From contig JAETXT010000005.1 in assembly GCA_019188255.1 (NCBI GenBank), forward strand, positions 3,968,001 to 4,032,000: a stretch of DNA of 64,000 nt. The letters run 5' to 3'. Shown here in pieces: positions 9,762 through 22,363 of the stretch. A program made the translations under genes and the position numbers. The stretch comes from Verticillium longisporum (Eukaryota; Ascomycota; Sordariomycetes; Glomerellales; Plectosphaerellaceae). Within the stretch, counting starts at the first letter, position 1, and every line of letters begins with the position of its first letter. The notes under the pieces were generated by a model. That model saw nothing but the letters and a program-made list of their open reading frames with translations, had not been told where the DNA came from and ran no database searches.

Positions 9762-12700
9762 TCACATCAAGCTGCTCCGCCCCCCAATCTCCATGCTAGG
9801 CTGTCCATCCTTCATCTCTCCGCTTCGGCCCACGACGAACTCGTGGTAGATTCTCTTCAGCCTGTTGCGCTCCTGCGCGCTTATCGACGCCTTGGTTTCC
9901 ACGAGCGCCTTGACAAGGTGCTTCCACCCAACGACGACTTCCTTGTCCTCCACCGCCGCCTTGACCGCTTCCGGCTGCTGCGCACGCCTCGCCCTTTTGC
10001 GCGCTTGCTTTATTCCTTCAAGCTTGGCCATGATAGCCGCCCTCTCGTGGAACTTGTTCGGCTGGATCAAGGACGTAGATGACGGCTCCTCGGGCTCGCA
10101 GTAGGGGAACTGCACGTAGCTCGGAACAGATTCGGCCTTGTGGACGCCGTTTGTTTTGCCGTTCGCCACAGGCTCGTTATGGCTGTCATCTTGGAGCACA
10201 TCGTGAATGGCCTCGAGTTGCGCGTTGGAAATGAGGCCTTGAAGGTCGGCACCCGAAAAGGCCTCGCAGCGACGAGCAATTTCCGTCCAAGCCTCATCAG
10301 ACTCTGACATTTCGGGGTCCAACTTGACCTGCTGAGAAAGAGCCTTGAGGATGTCGACGCGGTCTTCGAGGGTCGGGAGGTCACACAGGAGGGACTTGTC
10401 GAGACGACCAGGACGAAGCAAGGCCGGGTCGATGAGATCTGGCCTCGAGGTAGCGGCGAGGACGTACACGCCCGAGAGACCTTCAGCGCCGTCCATAAGA
10501 GTAAGGAGCTGGTTGACTACCCTGTCTGTCACACCTGTAGAGTCGTGGCCGCGCTTGGGTGCGATCGAATCGAACTCGTCGAAGAAGAGAACCGACGGCT
10601 TGGCTGCTGATGCTCGTTCGAACAAATCTCGAACACTCTTCTCGGATGCACCTATGTATTTGTTGAGGATCTCAGGACCCTTGACACTGATGAAGTTCAA
10701 GCCGCATTCGCCTGCTACCGCACTCGCAAGCAATGTCTTACCGCAGCCGGGATAGCCATAGAGAAGTAGACCTGAACGGAGACGGAGTGGGCACTTCTCG
10801 AAGACCGGCGCGTACTTGGTGGGGTATAAAAGCGTCTCCAGAAGCACCTGTCGTGTCTCTTGAAGACCACCAATTGAGCTAAAGGTGGTTGTCGAGCTCT
10901 GCAGCGAGACGTCGCGAAGAGATGTGGGCGTGAAATCTTTCAGAGCATTGTCAAAGTCCAGCCGGGCCAGGCGAATTGGCCCCAGCTTGGCGTCCGGCTT
11001 AGAGGAGTTGTCTACCGACCGTATCACGGCCTCGTGCTGTGCTCTTTCAATGACAACGCTAAGATCCTTGGGCATGTATCCATCAGTCAAGCCAGCAATG
11101 TCCAGGAAATCGAGATCAGAGTCCAGTATGAAACGTCCAGGCTTTCTCCTGGTATTCTCGCGACTGCCTTGGCTGGCGCCGTCCATCCAGTTGCTTTCTT
11201 CGGCCGCAGCGCTGCCATCGGCCGTCGTAGGACGGCTTCCATCGTGCGAGGGCGCCGCATCAATATCAGGCGAAGTGGCTTCTTGCTTGACAATGGCCTC
11301 TAGAACCTGGCGTCTCGCGTCCTTATTCGGCGCCTTGAGCTCCAGAACCTCTCGAAAGACATTTGCTCCCACAATGATCTCGTTGAGCGCCTCTTTCCCC
11401 TCCGCTGTTGCTAGGAGCACTACTCCGCTCTCGGCACTGCAATACTGCCTGACCATGGAGCTAATGATCTCGCTGACCTGACGGCTGCGACCGTTGTCCG
11501 TTGTCTGGAGTTCCGTCTCTGCGGGGCACGATGTGTCGGGGTCGTCGAGGATAATCACAGCCTTGCCGCCGAACTTGGCACCCCAGCTGGCCGTCAGGAA
11601 CAGCTGATTCAGAGTTGATCTGATGGAGGCCATTCGGCTTTCGTCGTTGACAAGCTTTTTGCAGGAGAAATAGGTAGTGTGGAAAAAGGAGTCTTCGCGC
11701 AGCCTCTGCGCCACGTATTTCGCAACGGATGTCTTGCCGGAACCCGAGGCACCGGTCAAGAGGCTCGTCGATAGGTTCGACAGGTGGGACTGTAGGTCCA
11801 GCAGCAGCTTGTCGATGCTAACAAGGAGACCATCGTATGAAGGCAGGGGCTCCGCAATGCTGTCCTCGGTCATCCATGCGGGGCGTGGAATAGGGGCCTG
11901 AAACTCGATGGGAGTTTTTTCGCTGATACCGAGGGTCCACCTGCCCGGTTCCTTCGAGTCAGACGAGCTCGGTGCCGGCTCGAACTTGATGACACCACCC
12001 TCCCAGCCCTGGGGGCTTTCCAGGCCGTCGTACAACCCGAACAACGTGCCGTCAGTGAGAGGACCCGCAAGTAGCGACGAGGCCTTCTGAGAGCCTGCAT
12101 AGATGTGCCTGAACGTCTTTGCAGCTTCTTCCCTCTCGGCCTTTGATTCCGAACCAAACTTGAGGCCCTCGCTTGTCTTTTTGGATGTAGCAAAGGGATA
12201 GACAGCTAGCTTCTGCACCGCTTCCCGACCCACAGGTTGCGAGGCTGCCTCTATCTCAATGATGCCACCCACCATGCCGGTGATGCCCAAGGCCGCGCAT
12301 AGAGGTGATGACAGAGCAGCAGGCTTGCTGTCCGGCGGATCATCCCACGCACGCAGGTTGGCGACCACTTTTGTCGCCACATGCGAAGTGACCGGCGCCG
12401 GGTCGTCCGCCTGGGGCCGAGGCGTGTTCGCCACGCTCCCAGACTCGCGCAGCACGGTCACCAGCACATAGTTGACACCAATGAAGCCACGGGCATGCTG
12501 TAGTTAGTGATCTACCCAGATGCTGAAATCAGGCGCCACGACCTACTCTTCGAACCAGACGAGGCTCGTATTACTGTCGTCACCCCTGAGGGTGATCTTG
12601 TACTTGCGCTCGCGCGTGCTCTTCTACGGCCGGAGCTGGTGCCGCTGCGGCGCGACTTGGATGTGCTGGCAACGCTGCGGTTCTCGGACGAGGACTGGGT

Positions 12701-13443
12701 CGTTTTCGGGCGGGTCTTGGGGGCGACGATGACCTCGGCGTCAGGAGAAATCTTGGCAAATGGGTAGTCTGCTGGCGGAGGAGGGTCGAGGGAGATTGTC
12801 TTTATACGAGCGGTGGAGGTCGGAGAAAGGTGCAGAGTCAGGGCGTGGGCTGGCACGGGCTGGCCTGAAGCGGATTTGAAAGCTGGATTCGGCAGCGCGC
12901 GGACCTGGGAGAGGAGATTGAGCTCCAGAAATGTGGCATGAAGCTCAATAATCTCCCAGTCTTCGGGAGTCAGAGGCTCGAGGTTGATGGTGTGGACCAG
13001 CGGGGGTCGACGTGGATCGAGGCTGTGACCTTCTGGCCGTCGGTCAGGCCTAGGGTATTGGCGAGGGTCGCGTCTATCTCGACAAGACCAATGTCCTGGT
13101 CGCGAGAGGAGGGGTTCCCCCTTATGCCATTGATGCCGTCGCGTCCGACAACGGGTGTGACCTTGCGCTTGCTGGGCATGCCTGTCCAGCCGACGAAGAT
13201 GGACTGCGGCGCGGCGGAAGGGGCACCGCCCGTCTGGGGGTTCGGTAGGAGAGCTCGACAACTACATTTTGAGCAGGCTTTGAGGTGTCAGCGCAATGTC
13301 TTGCTGTTCCTCTTGAGGTAACATACAGTATTGATATTGACCAAGAGGGAGACCAGCGAGGAGGGGAGGTTGACGAGACAGTTGCGCAGGTGAACGAGCG
13401 ACAGCTCGGCTGGTGTGGATTGGGCGTTCTTGCGGGGTGCCAT
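9762..13443 (-). CDS. PEX1: Peroxisome biogenesis AAA+ ATPase Pex1, N-terminal third with several frame breaks
   Basis: Pex1 forms a hexamer with Pex6 that pulls ubiquitinated Pex5 out of the peroxisomal membrane. I start it at 13443 (MAPRKNAQSTPAELSLVHLR). A 49-nt intron (13326..13278) joins NINT to PAQNVVVELSYR; a second (12546..12498) precedes GFIGVNYVLVTVLRESG. The intact 901-codon frame carries D1 with Walker A TGASGSGKTS near residue 534, and D2 with Walker A GYPGCGKT near 864, Walker B LFFDEFDSIAPKRG and TSRPDLIDPALLRPGRLD. Total is about 1195 aa, a normal length. The N-terminal domain (IFVGWTGMPSKR, HTINLEPLTPEDWEIIELH, WFEE) is in correct order but split over frames at 13236-13240, 13002-13006, about 12621-12632 and 12491-12493. 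Each is curable by one base, and three of the four are G/C runs. Confidence 0.88.
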
Positions 13444-14401
13444 TGTGAGATATGGCAGGGAGATACAGCGCCCTAATTTGGAGTGTTAACGATCGGTGTT
13501 TGGAGCAAGAGGCATGCTCAAGCAAATGTCGCGCTCAAGCTCGTGGTGATCGTCAGTCGAGCTTCGAGTCCGAACCTTGCGATGCAGAACACGACCGGTT
13601 GCATGTGCCGACCGCCGAGGCATCTTCGGGACTGGCTAACAGTAGTGGGTCCTGAGACTGCCTGCAGCTTGGGGTTCTGCGGGGTACAGCCAGCGACCCC
13701 GGTCTTAGTCAGCGAACTCGGTTACGGCTCCCATCCCCTTGACGGCCACTGAAGCTATGGGGTCGTCAGAGCATCTTCATCTGGTACCCAAGACTTATCG
13801 ACACTGCCCACATTAGCACTTTTCTCTTCTCTGCTCGCTTTTCTATGGTTCTCTTCTTTCTGACGACTGCTACTCTACTCCTCCCGGATGGAGCGTCTTA
13901 ATGGCATCCTTATGTAAGGGTGATTTGATATATATGTAGGCACTACTTGCAGTGCCACATGAGGATGCACCAATATGAGTGAGATAGCTAGGTTTGGTTT
14001 TGCATTGGTTTTCTAGGATGGAAGTCCGTATACTAGAGAACTAAAGCTCTTACCCTTGGGTGGTGTCTCTCACACAGCGTAATTCCTCTATAGGCAGTGC
14101 GCCGTAATTTGTCACGCGCAGAACTGGTCATTTGCCCAAGCATCGTCTTCTCAAAAGGAGGGGGAGTCAAAAATAAAATGCCCATCACACACCTGCTTCG
14201 GGCGACGGCTCGGCGGTCAAACAAACGAAGCAATGCAATCGTGTCTACTCGACATACATTCGCCAACGGAAAGGCTACTCATCACCTAACAAAGTTCGTA
14301 TTTCCCTATCCCAACGCCAGACCCCCGAAAATAAAACTCGTCAACATCACCCCGAGCAGGGCTCAGGAAAAAGACAAGCCCCTGTCCATAGACCCCGCTC
14401 C
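13444..14401. other. Intergenic, no gene seen
   Basis: The 958 bp between the PEX1 start and the MCM7 stop hold the PEX1 promoter and MCM7 3' region. No coding signal was recognised. Confidence 0.45.
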
Positions 14402-17084
14402 TCAAGCATCCTCACTGCCCTCACGCTCGGCATCGTTGCCAGAGGCGTTGATGAACACAAGTCTCGTCATGTTGCCAGCAGTTTGCCAGACCTGTCGGCC
14501 TTGTCAGTACAATCGGGTTACGTGTAGTGGACAAGGGTATACTCACATCGAGGCTGTTGTACTCCTCCAGCGCGGCGAGCCACTGATCCTCCGTAAAGCC
14601 CTTGGCGATGACTCTCTCCTTGACCTTCCTCAAGCTCAGCACGCCGTACTCGTCGTCATCGTCCGCATCGTCGGGCCTGCACGCGCCACTGTCGGCCAGC
14701 GCCTTGACCATGTTGTAGATTCTGCTGTTGGGGTTGAGCCTCTGGCGGCCAGTGCCCTGGTCGGCGGCGAGCGACTCCTTTGAGGCCTCGAGGAGACGCA
14801 GCGCCTCGTCCACATCGTCCTGCTCGACAAGGTTGCTGAAGCGCAGGCGCGCGAGGGCCTGGGCGATACGAATGATGCCGAGAAGAGTTCGCGGCGTGAC
14901 GTGGGTGAACTGCTCGCCCTTCTTCTCAGCGCGGCGCTGGGCCTCGCGCATGCGGACGTACGTCTTGCTGACGTATTCCATGACGCCCGCCGTGACGACT
15001 GGGCGGTAGGTGCGCGCCTGGGCAATGTAGGAGCGGACTTCATGAGGGCTGAAAATAACATCGTCCTCACCGGCGACGGGGGTGGCGAGAGTGCATGTGC
15101 ACGTAGGCGACGTGCTTGGCAAGCTGGGCGTCGGACTCGCGGTTTGGCGTGTCAAGGATCAGGAACATGATATCGAAACGCGAAAGAAGGGCGGCGGGGA
15201 GATTGATGTTCTCGACAGGTGAGAGGCGGGGGTTGTATCGGCCGTAAAGAGGGTTAGCTGCGGCAAGAATGGAGGTGCGGGCGTTGAGAGTGGTGGAGAT
15301 GCCGGCCTTGGAGATGGAGATGGTCTGTTGTTCCATGACTTCGTGGATGGCCGTGCGGTCGTTGTCGTCCATCTTGTCGAATTCATCGATGCAGCAGATA
15401 CCATTATCGGCGAGGACAAGGGCACCGCCCTCAAGGACCATCTCGTCAGTCACTGGGTCACGGATGACGGCGGCTGTGAGACCGACGCCACTGCTACCAC
15501 GGCCAGAAGTGTACACGCCGCGCGGCGCGACCTTCGAGATGTACTTGAGCAGTTGGGACTTGGCCACACCAGGGTCACCCATAAGGCAGACGTTGATGTC
15601 ACCACGAATCTTCATGCCGTCCTTGACCTCCTTCGTCACACCACCAATGAGGAGCAGGAGCAGAGCCTTCTTGACATCGACGTGGCCGTAGATCTCGGGA
15701 GCGATGGACTTGGCAAGCAGCTCGTACACCTGTCCAGATTGCCTGTACTGCTCAATCCTCCGCACAAGCGCGGGATCAATGATCATCTCGGAGTAGGCCT
15801 TCTTGTGCTGCAGAATATAGTGAGCCTCGAGGTATGTGTCGGTGAGGAGGCCAGCCTTCATAGCCTTGAAGCCAGTGTAGGGAGTGGGCATGAAGATGCC
15901 GGATATGTCGACAACGTCGCCAGGGTTCACCTTGCGTACGGAGGAACCATAGCAGAGAACAGTGAGTGTTCGAGGGATCTGGCCGATGGGAACCTGTTCA
16001 GCCATTTCCTGAACCTTGACCTCCTGGAAGGGGAGGAACTTGGACGCTCTCGATGATGGTTGCAGTTGGCTGCGCGACTGGTTCTTCTTGCACGTCTCCG
16101 AGGGACACATGGTCAAGGGAGTGTGCTGCTTGTCGGTAACAGGCTGGAAGATTTCACTGCCACAGCCCTCACAGTAGTAGGCGCTGACGGAGACGACAGG
16201 CTTGACGTCGGACACTCGGGTTGCGATGGCGCGGACCGTGATGAGGTGGCCCAGGTGCTCGCCGCGTACATCACGGACAGCCATGGCCTTAGACTCGTGA
16301 TCGACAGTCTGGGTACGGGGCTTGAAAGCCAGGGTGTAGCGGCGCGTCAGTTCTGCGGGGAAGCGCTCGGCAGCGGCAGGAAGATCGCCGTTCGTGACAG
16401 CCACATCCATGGCCTGGTTATGTTCTTCTCGCCGCCTCATGACAACATCGAGAACGTCTTCCTTGAAGCTTTTCACATGTCAGCAATGTATAATTGGAGC
16501 AGTCGAGTCGCGAGGGGTCAGACGTACGACTCCTTGTTCGTTGGCGCCGGCATCTGAGAGTCAATGGCTCTCGAGAAAATCTCGACATAGTGCTTGGTAT
16601 TCAGTTCGACCGATTCGACCAGCTTGAGGCGCTCGCCTGTGTCGGCTTCCAATGACTTCTCCCACTAGATTCTGTGTGAGTTCGTCGCTCGATGCACAGC
16701 GCATTGGGAAATACTGACCCCGTGAAGGTCGTCCAGGTCTAGCATGACCTCGTTGATCTTGCGATCTGCCAGCTCTTGCAGGATAATCTGATACTTTGGC
16801 TGGGGAGTGCGTGCCTCTTTCTGGCGGCGGCGCCTCTCCTCCGCAACCTCGTCGTCCTCCATGACATCGTCATCTTCGTCAAAGTCATCCTCATTTATTG
16901 TTACGTTGCCGAGGGCATGTGTGATGGTCTGCTCGGGAGTGGCTTTGAAGTCATTGAGGAATGACTCGAAGGCGGCTGCAGTGTTTGTAGTCAGTACTTA
17001 TCGCCATGTCAATGCTGAATCGCGGGGAAGTGTACCGAGCTGTGCCTCGTACTGGACTGGCGCCTTGAATTGACGGAGCGCCAT
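14402..17084 (-). CDS. MCM7: DNA replication licensing factor MCM7, one frame break
   Basis: MCM7 is one of the six subunits of the replicative helicase. Five exons are inferred: 17084..17036, 16975..16719, 16664..16528, 16468..14547 and 14491..14402, giving about 818 aa. The start is [17 protein letters not shown] zinc site has CEGCGSE and CPSETC. The ATPase core has Walker [13 protein letters not shown], Walker [10 protein letters not shown] and the arginine finger SRFD. The C-terminal lid region is [22 protein letters not shown], and the last exon gives [19 protein letters not shown]. Between HMHSRHP and VAGEDDV the frame changes at a G run on the plus strand (15078-15082). One base fewer, or two more, restores it. 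MCM7 is essential, so a sequencing error is likelier than inactivation. Confidence 0.92.
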
Positions 17085-18907
17085 CGTGAGTTGTAGATGG
17101 GCAGATACTGTCAGCAGAGCTTGTGATCCGTCAGAGAAAGTAGATGGAGCCGCTCGATGCGATGCGAAATGCAACAATGGGAAATGCGCGTCGCAAGAAG
17201 CTCTGTCGGTGGGGGGCTGAGATGCGGGACGGAGGACGGGATGGATTGGATGGACGTCGCTGGTTGTTGGTTGCCAAGGGGTTGCCCGGTCTCACAAATT
17301 GGAATGCTGGTAACGCGAGAAGACGCGTTTTCTCGCGTCGCGTGTGAAGCCGCCCACCACTACAGGTTTAATGGGATTATGACTAAGCCAAACGATGGGC
17401 CACGAATATGGCTACTACCATCCTCTCGTTTATGGGAAGTCCTACGTATTCCAGCTGCCCATCCCCACTGGGTCTGGGTCAAATTGCCTTCGAACGGTGT
17501 CGACCCCAATTGCTATCACAAGGCCTACTAAAACCGACCATCGTAGTTATTTCCCTTGGCTGGCTTCCAGCATTGCGCCCCGCGGTATATGTCATGTTTC
17601 ACCAGGGAAGAATAATATCACAAGCTGAAAGATGACAAGGGCGGCGAATGCGCGAGGAATTACTCATAAATCTGGCATGAACAGTCATTCTTATGTCTAT
17701 CGGGGCATGGATCCCGTAATCTCGTCTTGTAGACGTTTTTGTATCAGACATATGTACCTGGAACACCGGAGGCCGCATCACGCTGGTGGCCATCGGGGGG
17801 TTATGCGCACATAACGTGATACGTCTGTGAGCACGACTATTGGCCTTTAATCTTGCCTGTTCGACTAGGTATCTCATGGAGTGAAGCCTGTCCGCTACAA
17901 AGTATGTCACAGGAGAAGAGTGTCGAGACATGATGCCGAATGCTTTGCGCACGTTAGAACGCTTGTTCTTCAGTCAAACCCAGAGGAGCAGGCGTTCGAA
18001 GCAGATCGCGGGCATTGCAACTCTCCAGTATTATGATGCCTCAAGTACAACCACCCTCTAGCGCATAGCCTGGTGCTCCAATGCAATCAAGGCCCAAGCT
18101 CAAAACCTGCTGTGTGATAAAATTGTGCTGCGAGACCGAAAGGATGCACTTTTGAGAAGCTCCGGACCATAACGTGTACGCCGACCGGTTTCCCAGGATC
18201 TGCGCGGCATCCTTGAGTCACCCTAGAAAAGGTACAGTTCCTTCCTCGTTTGCAAATGCCATTCACGGGTTTCTATATCACTTCGCCTGGGGGGTTAAGA
18301 TGACCTAAGTCGAAAGCTAGTTGTGGCCATGTAGTACGGGATGGAGGAGGTAAAGCGGATTAAGATTTGCACACGGCTCGTAGTGGAGTCGAGCAACATC
18401 GTGCACTGGGGGCAAGTCTTGAGGTGTTTTTTCAGCTGTCCCTGACTCTTGTGTTATTCATACCAATAGAGCACTGGAGCTGATCTGGCATAGCCGAACT
18501 GGTTTTCTTCATCTTTTGTTTCGACTTCAAGGTCGTTACGTGGGCGACTTGAGGCCCTTCCAAAGAGCCCCGTGCATGGTGGTGACAGTGATGAGATTTG
18601 TCTCCTAGACATGACTCCAGAAACCCAACGACATGTAGCGCGATATTGATGTCAGATCAACACCAGATGTTTGGCACGTAAAGCATCCGCAGCCGACACG
18701 GAACAAGAACCACGTCACTAACAGCTCACATACGCCACAGAGCCTTGTCTAAGGGCGAAAGTGGCAAACTCCATCGCCAGAGCAGCACATCAACGACACA
18801 TCACTTGGAAGCAGAAGACGAACGAGATGAAACAGAAACCATCCATATGATACAGTATACATGCCAGAGACCATGGTACATCTAACTCTACAGAGTGACA
18901 AGCCGCT
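17085..18907. other. Intergenic, no gene seen
   Basis: About 1.8 kb upstream of MCM7 and downstream of the next minus-strand gene. Short open frames only, with no family resemblance, tRNA or clear repeats. Confidence 0.45.
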
Positions 18908-20387
18908 CTAAATGCGCGAATGCAGCAGCGCAGCGCGCTCAATCTCTCCGATGACGCCCTGGCCGCCGAGCGTCCACTTCTCCGTGACGGTCGTCTCGTT
19001 GACGAGGGACCGCAGCATGCCGCTGGCGGCCCAGTACTCCATGACGGCACGGGCCTCGGCCTTGGAGACATTGTCGACGTGGAAGACGTCGACCTTTTCG
19101 AGGACCTCGTGCACGCGAGCATCATAGTCCTTGCGGTAGGGGTCTGCCGTTGGCAAGTGTTTGCCGGCGGCGGCTGCAGACGAGCGGGCGAGGGCGAGGT
19201 CCATGCTCGGCGAGCGAGGAGCGTTGCTGCGACTCGTGGCGCCAATGACCGCGCCGCCGTTGGCGAAGGGAGTCTTGCCCGAGAGAGCGTCGGTGAAGAG
19301 GCGGACGAGGGTCAGATCGTGAGAGTGGACGAGGTTGAAGGACGGGTCGCGGTATTCGCTGATCTTCATAATGTGGGAGAGGCCGTCGAGACCGAGGAGG
19401 ACGGGCGGACGGCCAGGTACGGCAGTAAGCTCGTACCAGAGGGCCTTGAGGACGGGCCAGGCGTAATCAGGCTCCTTCGCAGCAGTGATGAGGTCGGCGA
19501 GCGTGGGGTCCTCAGGGAGGTGGAGGAGCTGCAGGTGGCTATAGTTCTTCGAGGCCTTGTACTGGGCGAGGATGTCGTGGTTCGCCTTGATGATCGTCTG
19601 TAGAAGGTGGAAGCAGTAGACAGGTTGAGTGAACTCGACGGGGGTCGTCTGGGGCACGGGCGAGTACTCAGTGTGCGCATTGGTGAGGTCTTGGGCTGCT
19701 GAGCTGTCAGTAGATATTCCAAACGGAGAGAGAGAGGGGGTTAGAGCACTCGCCTTCGGGGATGTGGATGACGACCCAGTTGTTGAGAAGGGCGTGGGAC
19801 ATGGCTTGCATCAACAGCAAGCTCTTGCCCGAGATACGCTCACCCGTCAAGACGGTGCTCAGCGTCTTCTTTTCCGCCGCCGCCTCGTTCAACCTCTCCA
19901 TCATCTGCACCGTCTCCTTCCTGACGAGCATGTGCGGCTTGCGGAACAGGCCCCAGTTCTGCGTTGTCTTGAAGGCTTCGAGGGCGCGCAGCTGGTCGAT
20001 GAGCTTGTCGGGCATGCCGATGATGCGACCGAGGTTTTCCTTGCTGACCATGGCGGCGGCATCGGCGACGGGCAAGCCTGTGACGACTGCGGCGTTGTTG
20101 TTGCTGAGCTGGATGCGCTTACGGAAAGCCTTGCGCTCGCCCGGCTCAGGCTTCTTGAAGCGGACAACCTCGCGCTTCTTCTTGGAATTCTGGCCAACCT
20201 TGCCCTTGCGAATGTGTTTTCCGATCACCTGGCGGGGCTTGTTGCCGACAACCTTGGACGGACCGGCGGCCACGGCTGTCGTCGTCGTGAAGGGGGCGGT
20301 CCATGTGATGATGGGGGTGATGCGGTCGGCCAGGCGCAGGCCGGAGGTCGGCCGCGTCAGGCATCTTGTGCAGTTGACAGACGTCAT
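18908..20387 (-). CDS. Mitochondrial small-subunit ribosomal protein mS29 (DAP3/Rsm23-like)
   Basis: This is the GTP-binding mitoribosomal protein mS29. Two exons (20387..19755 or 19754 and 19695..18908) give about 473 aa. The N-terminus MTSVNCTRCLTRPTSGLRL is basic and free of acidic residues, as expected for a mitochondrial presequence. The body has VVGNKPRQVIGKHIRKGK, RALEAFKTTQNWGLFRKPH, a P-loop LTGERISGKSLLLMQAMSH, and NNWVVIHIPEAQDLTNAHTE, which spans the intron. LLGLDGLSHIMKISEYRD and VEYW-like AVMEYWAASGML follow. The intron (19753..19696, 58 nt) begins GCGAGT after GAAG and so is a GC-AG intron; a GT donor inside it would not keep the frame. The gene is divergent from RRS1. Confidence 0.88.
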
Positions 20388-20780
20388 TGCGGCCGGGTAT
20401 CGAGATCGTAGAGGATGTCGATTGGGGGTGCTACAAGTCCATTCGGGGTCGGGCCGGTAGCTCGTCGAGGTTCGGACGCCAGGTTTGGAACTACAGCTTG
20501 GACGTTGAGAAGGAAATCTCGAGACGATAGGTGCACCCCCGGATCGCGTGGTGGAGCGCCGCAATACTGACCTGCCATTGGCTGTGGCAGCTCAGCCGGT
20601 AATTCGGCGCTAGCTGATCCGTCTCGTTATCTTATCGTCACTTCCGACCCTCCAAAATTTCAGTCCCAGAAAAGTTCACGATCATTTGCCCGCCCGCCGC
20701 CCGCCGCTGCCCGTCTGAACCAACCACTGGCGTACCGTCAAGAGCTCTCTTTCCGAACGTCGACGACAACCTCCTTCAAA
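20388..20780. promoter_or_regulatory. Divergent promoter between mS29 and RRS1
   Basis: The 393 bp separate the start codons of a mitoribosomal and a ribosome-assembly gene. The segment close to RRS1 is pyrimidine-rich with repeated CCGCC words (about 20690-20715), as usual for fungal growth-gene leaders. No TATA box is obvious. Confidence 0.5.
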
Positions 20781-21433
20781 ATGGCGACCACCGACTCGAA
20801 AGCAAAGCTTTCCGTGACTGTCGACCGTGCGACACCGTACTACTTCGACCTCGGCCTCCTCCAGGCTACGGACCCCAACCCCTTCAAGATCACCTCGTCC
20901 AACATTGAGGAAGACCTTGCCAGCATTGCCCGCGATGGCGCCCAGGGTGCGACGGCCCTCCTAAAAACGAACCAATTCGTAGTGTCCACAAGACTAACAT
21001 CAATCCAGTCATCATCAACCAGCTCATGACCGCCTGCCCCATCACGGCCACCCCCGAAGGCGTCCTCCTGACCCTGCCCCCGCCCTCGACCCCTCTGCCC
21101 CGCGAGCTGCCTGTGCCCAAGGCCAAGGAGCCGACAAAGTGGGAGCGCTTCGCCGCCAAGCGCGGCATCAAGCCCAAGACGCGCGAGCAGCGCCGCAACC
21201 TCGCCTTCGACGAGGACACAGGCGAGTGGGCGCGCAAGTGGGGATACAAGGGCCTCAACAAGAAGGGCGAGAACGACTGGCTCGTCGAGGTCGACCCGGC
21301 CGCCGAGGCGCAGCGCAAGGCCGGCACCGAGATCCGCGGCGACGGGCGGCGCGAGAGGAAGGAGAAGGTCAGGAGGAACGAGCGGAAGCAGAGGAAGAAC
21401 GCGCGCGAGTCGATGCAGACGGGGAAGAAATAG
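20781..21433 (+). CDS. RRS1: Ribosome biogenesis regulatory protein RRS1
   Basis: RRS1 works with RPF2 to load the 5S RNP on nuclear pre-60S particles. Two exons (20781-20946 and 21009-21433) flank a 62-nt intron, giving 196 aa. The splice joins IARDGAQ to VIINQLMTACPI. Hallmarks are PYYFDLGLLQATDPNPF near residue 20, LPPPSTPLPRELPVPKAKEP, TKWERFAAKRGIKPKTREQR, FDEDTGEWARKWGYKG and DWLVEVDP. The end is a basic, Arg/Lys-rich tail that should be nucleolar. The length is short compared with yeast (203 aa) but normal for filamentous fungi. The frame is intact. Confidence 0.93.
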
Positions 21434-22363
21434 GTCGTGGTCGCTGCTCGGCAGAGAGAAAGGGCCGTTGCCGTTCTCGGAAGGGCGCTTGCCTGATAGG
21501 AGGGTGCCAGCGAATGGGCGCATGTAGGCGGCGGCATGAGTCGGATGGCATTGCGGTGTTTCGGCGTTGGTACGGGAAAAGTGTACCCCGGTTTTTCATC
21601 CTTCAAAGGCTTGCTCTGATACCAGCAAAATCATCTTGTCCATCTCTCAGTCCGTCGTGCCAGCGTGCCGAGGCATCATTTGCAGCCAATGTGATCAAGT
21701 AGATCATGTCACTTGTAGCCAACAGGTCAACGAAAGACGACATTCGGCTCATCTCGATTCATCCACCACCAGGAAGGAGGCTCGGATAGTTGCCTCCATG
21801 CCGCCATTATCCCGTCCACCAGCTTCCGTGGCAACTCCTCATGTTGTATTATACATAAATCCATCAGCAGACCGCCCGACCTCATGTTGCATGCGCTCGC
21901 TCTTTTCGTGCCACCCAATATCACGCATTGTATCGCATTCTCCAAATGTCCACCGCTCCTCTGTTATCCGCGCGCCTTTGCCAAACATGAAGAAACATCG
22001 CTAAACTCTCGTGACAAAACGCAGTTTTAGAAAACACGCACGACCAAGAGACCAGAAGGGAGGAGACAGAAATCACAAAGCCAGCACTGCGTGAGTGCAC
22101 ATAGTCTAGCGCCCCGTCGAGGACTTCGGATAGGCCAAGACAATGGTGGACGGCGCTGCCGCCAAGCCTTGAGCAGAGGATACACCTTTGATGCGAGTGA
22201 GCTAAACACGTATTGCCTGAATCGTCGTAGCCATCAGAAAGAAAGTGGCCAGGCGTCGTGTCGTCGTTGGATTGGTGCTGAGCCATGTACGTGCAATGCC
22301 GCCCGGGTATTGTAGAAGAAAATCAGACAAGAAAACAGACGGGTATTCAGGGGAGGGGGGGAC
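21434..22363. other. Intergenic between convergent genes, no gene seen
   Basis: About 930 bp between the RRS1 stop and the RhoGAP stop. It should hold both 3' ends. No further coding signal was recognised. Confidence 0.45.

Noticed and set aside
12498..12515. 18-nt in-frame intron GTAGAT...ACAG in PEX1
   Set aside because: Too short for fungal splicing and leaves an upstream in-frame TAG; the 49-nt intron plus one base fits better.
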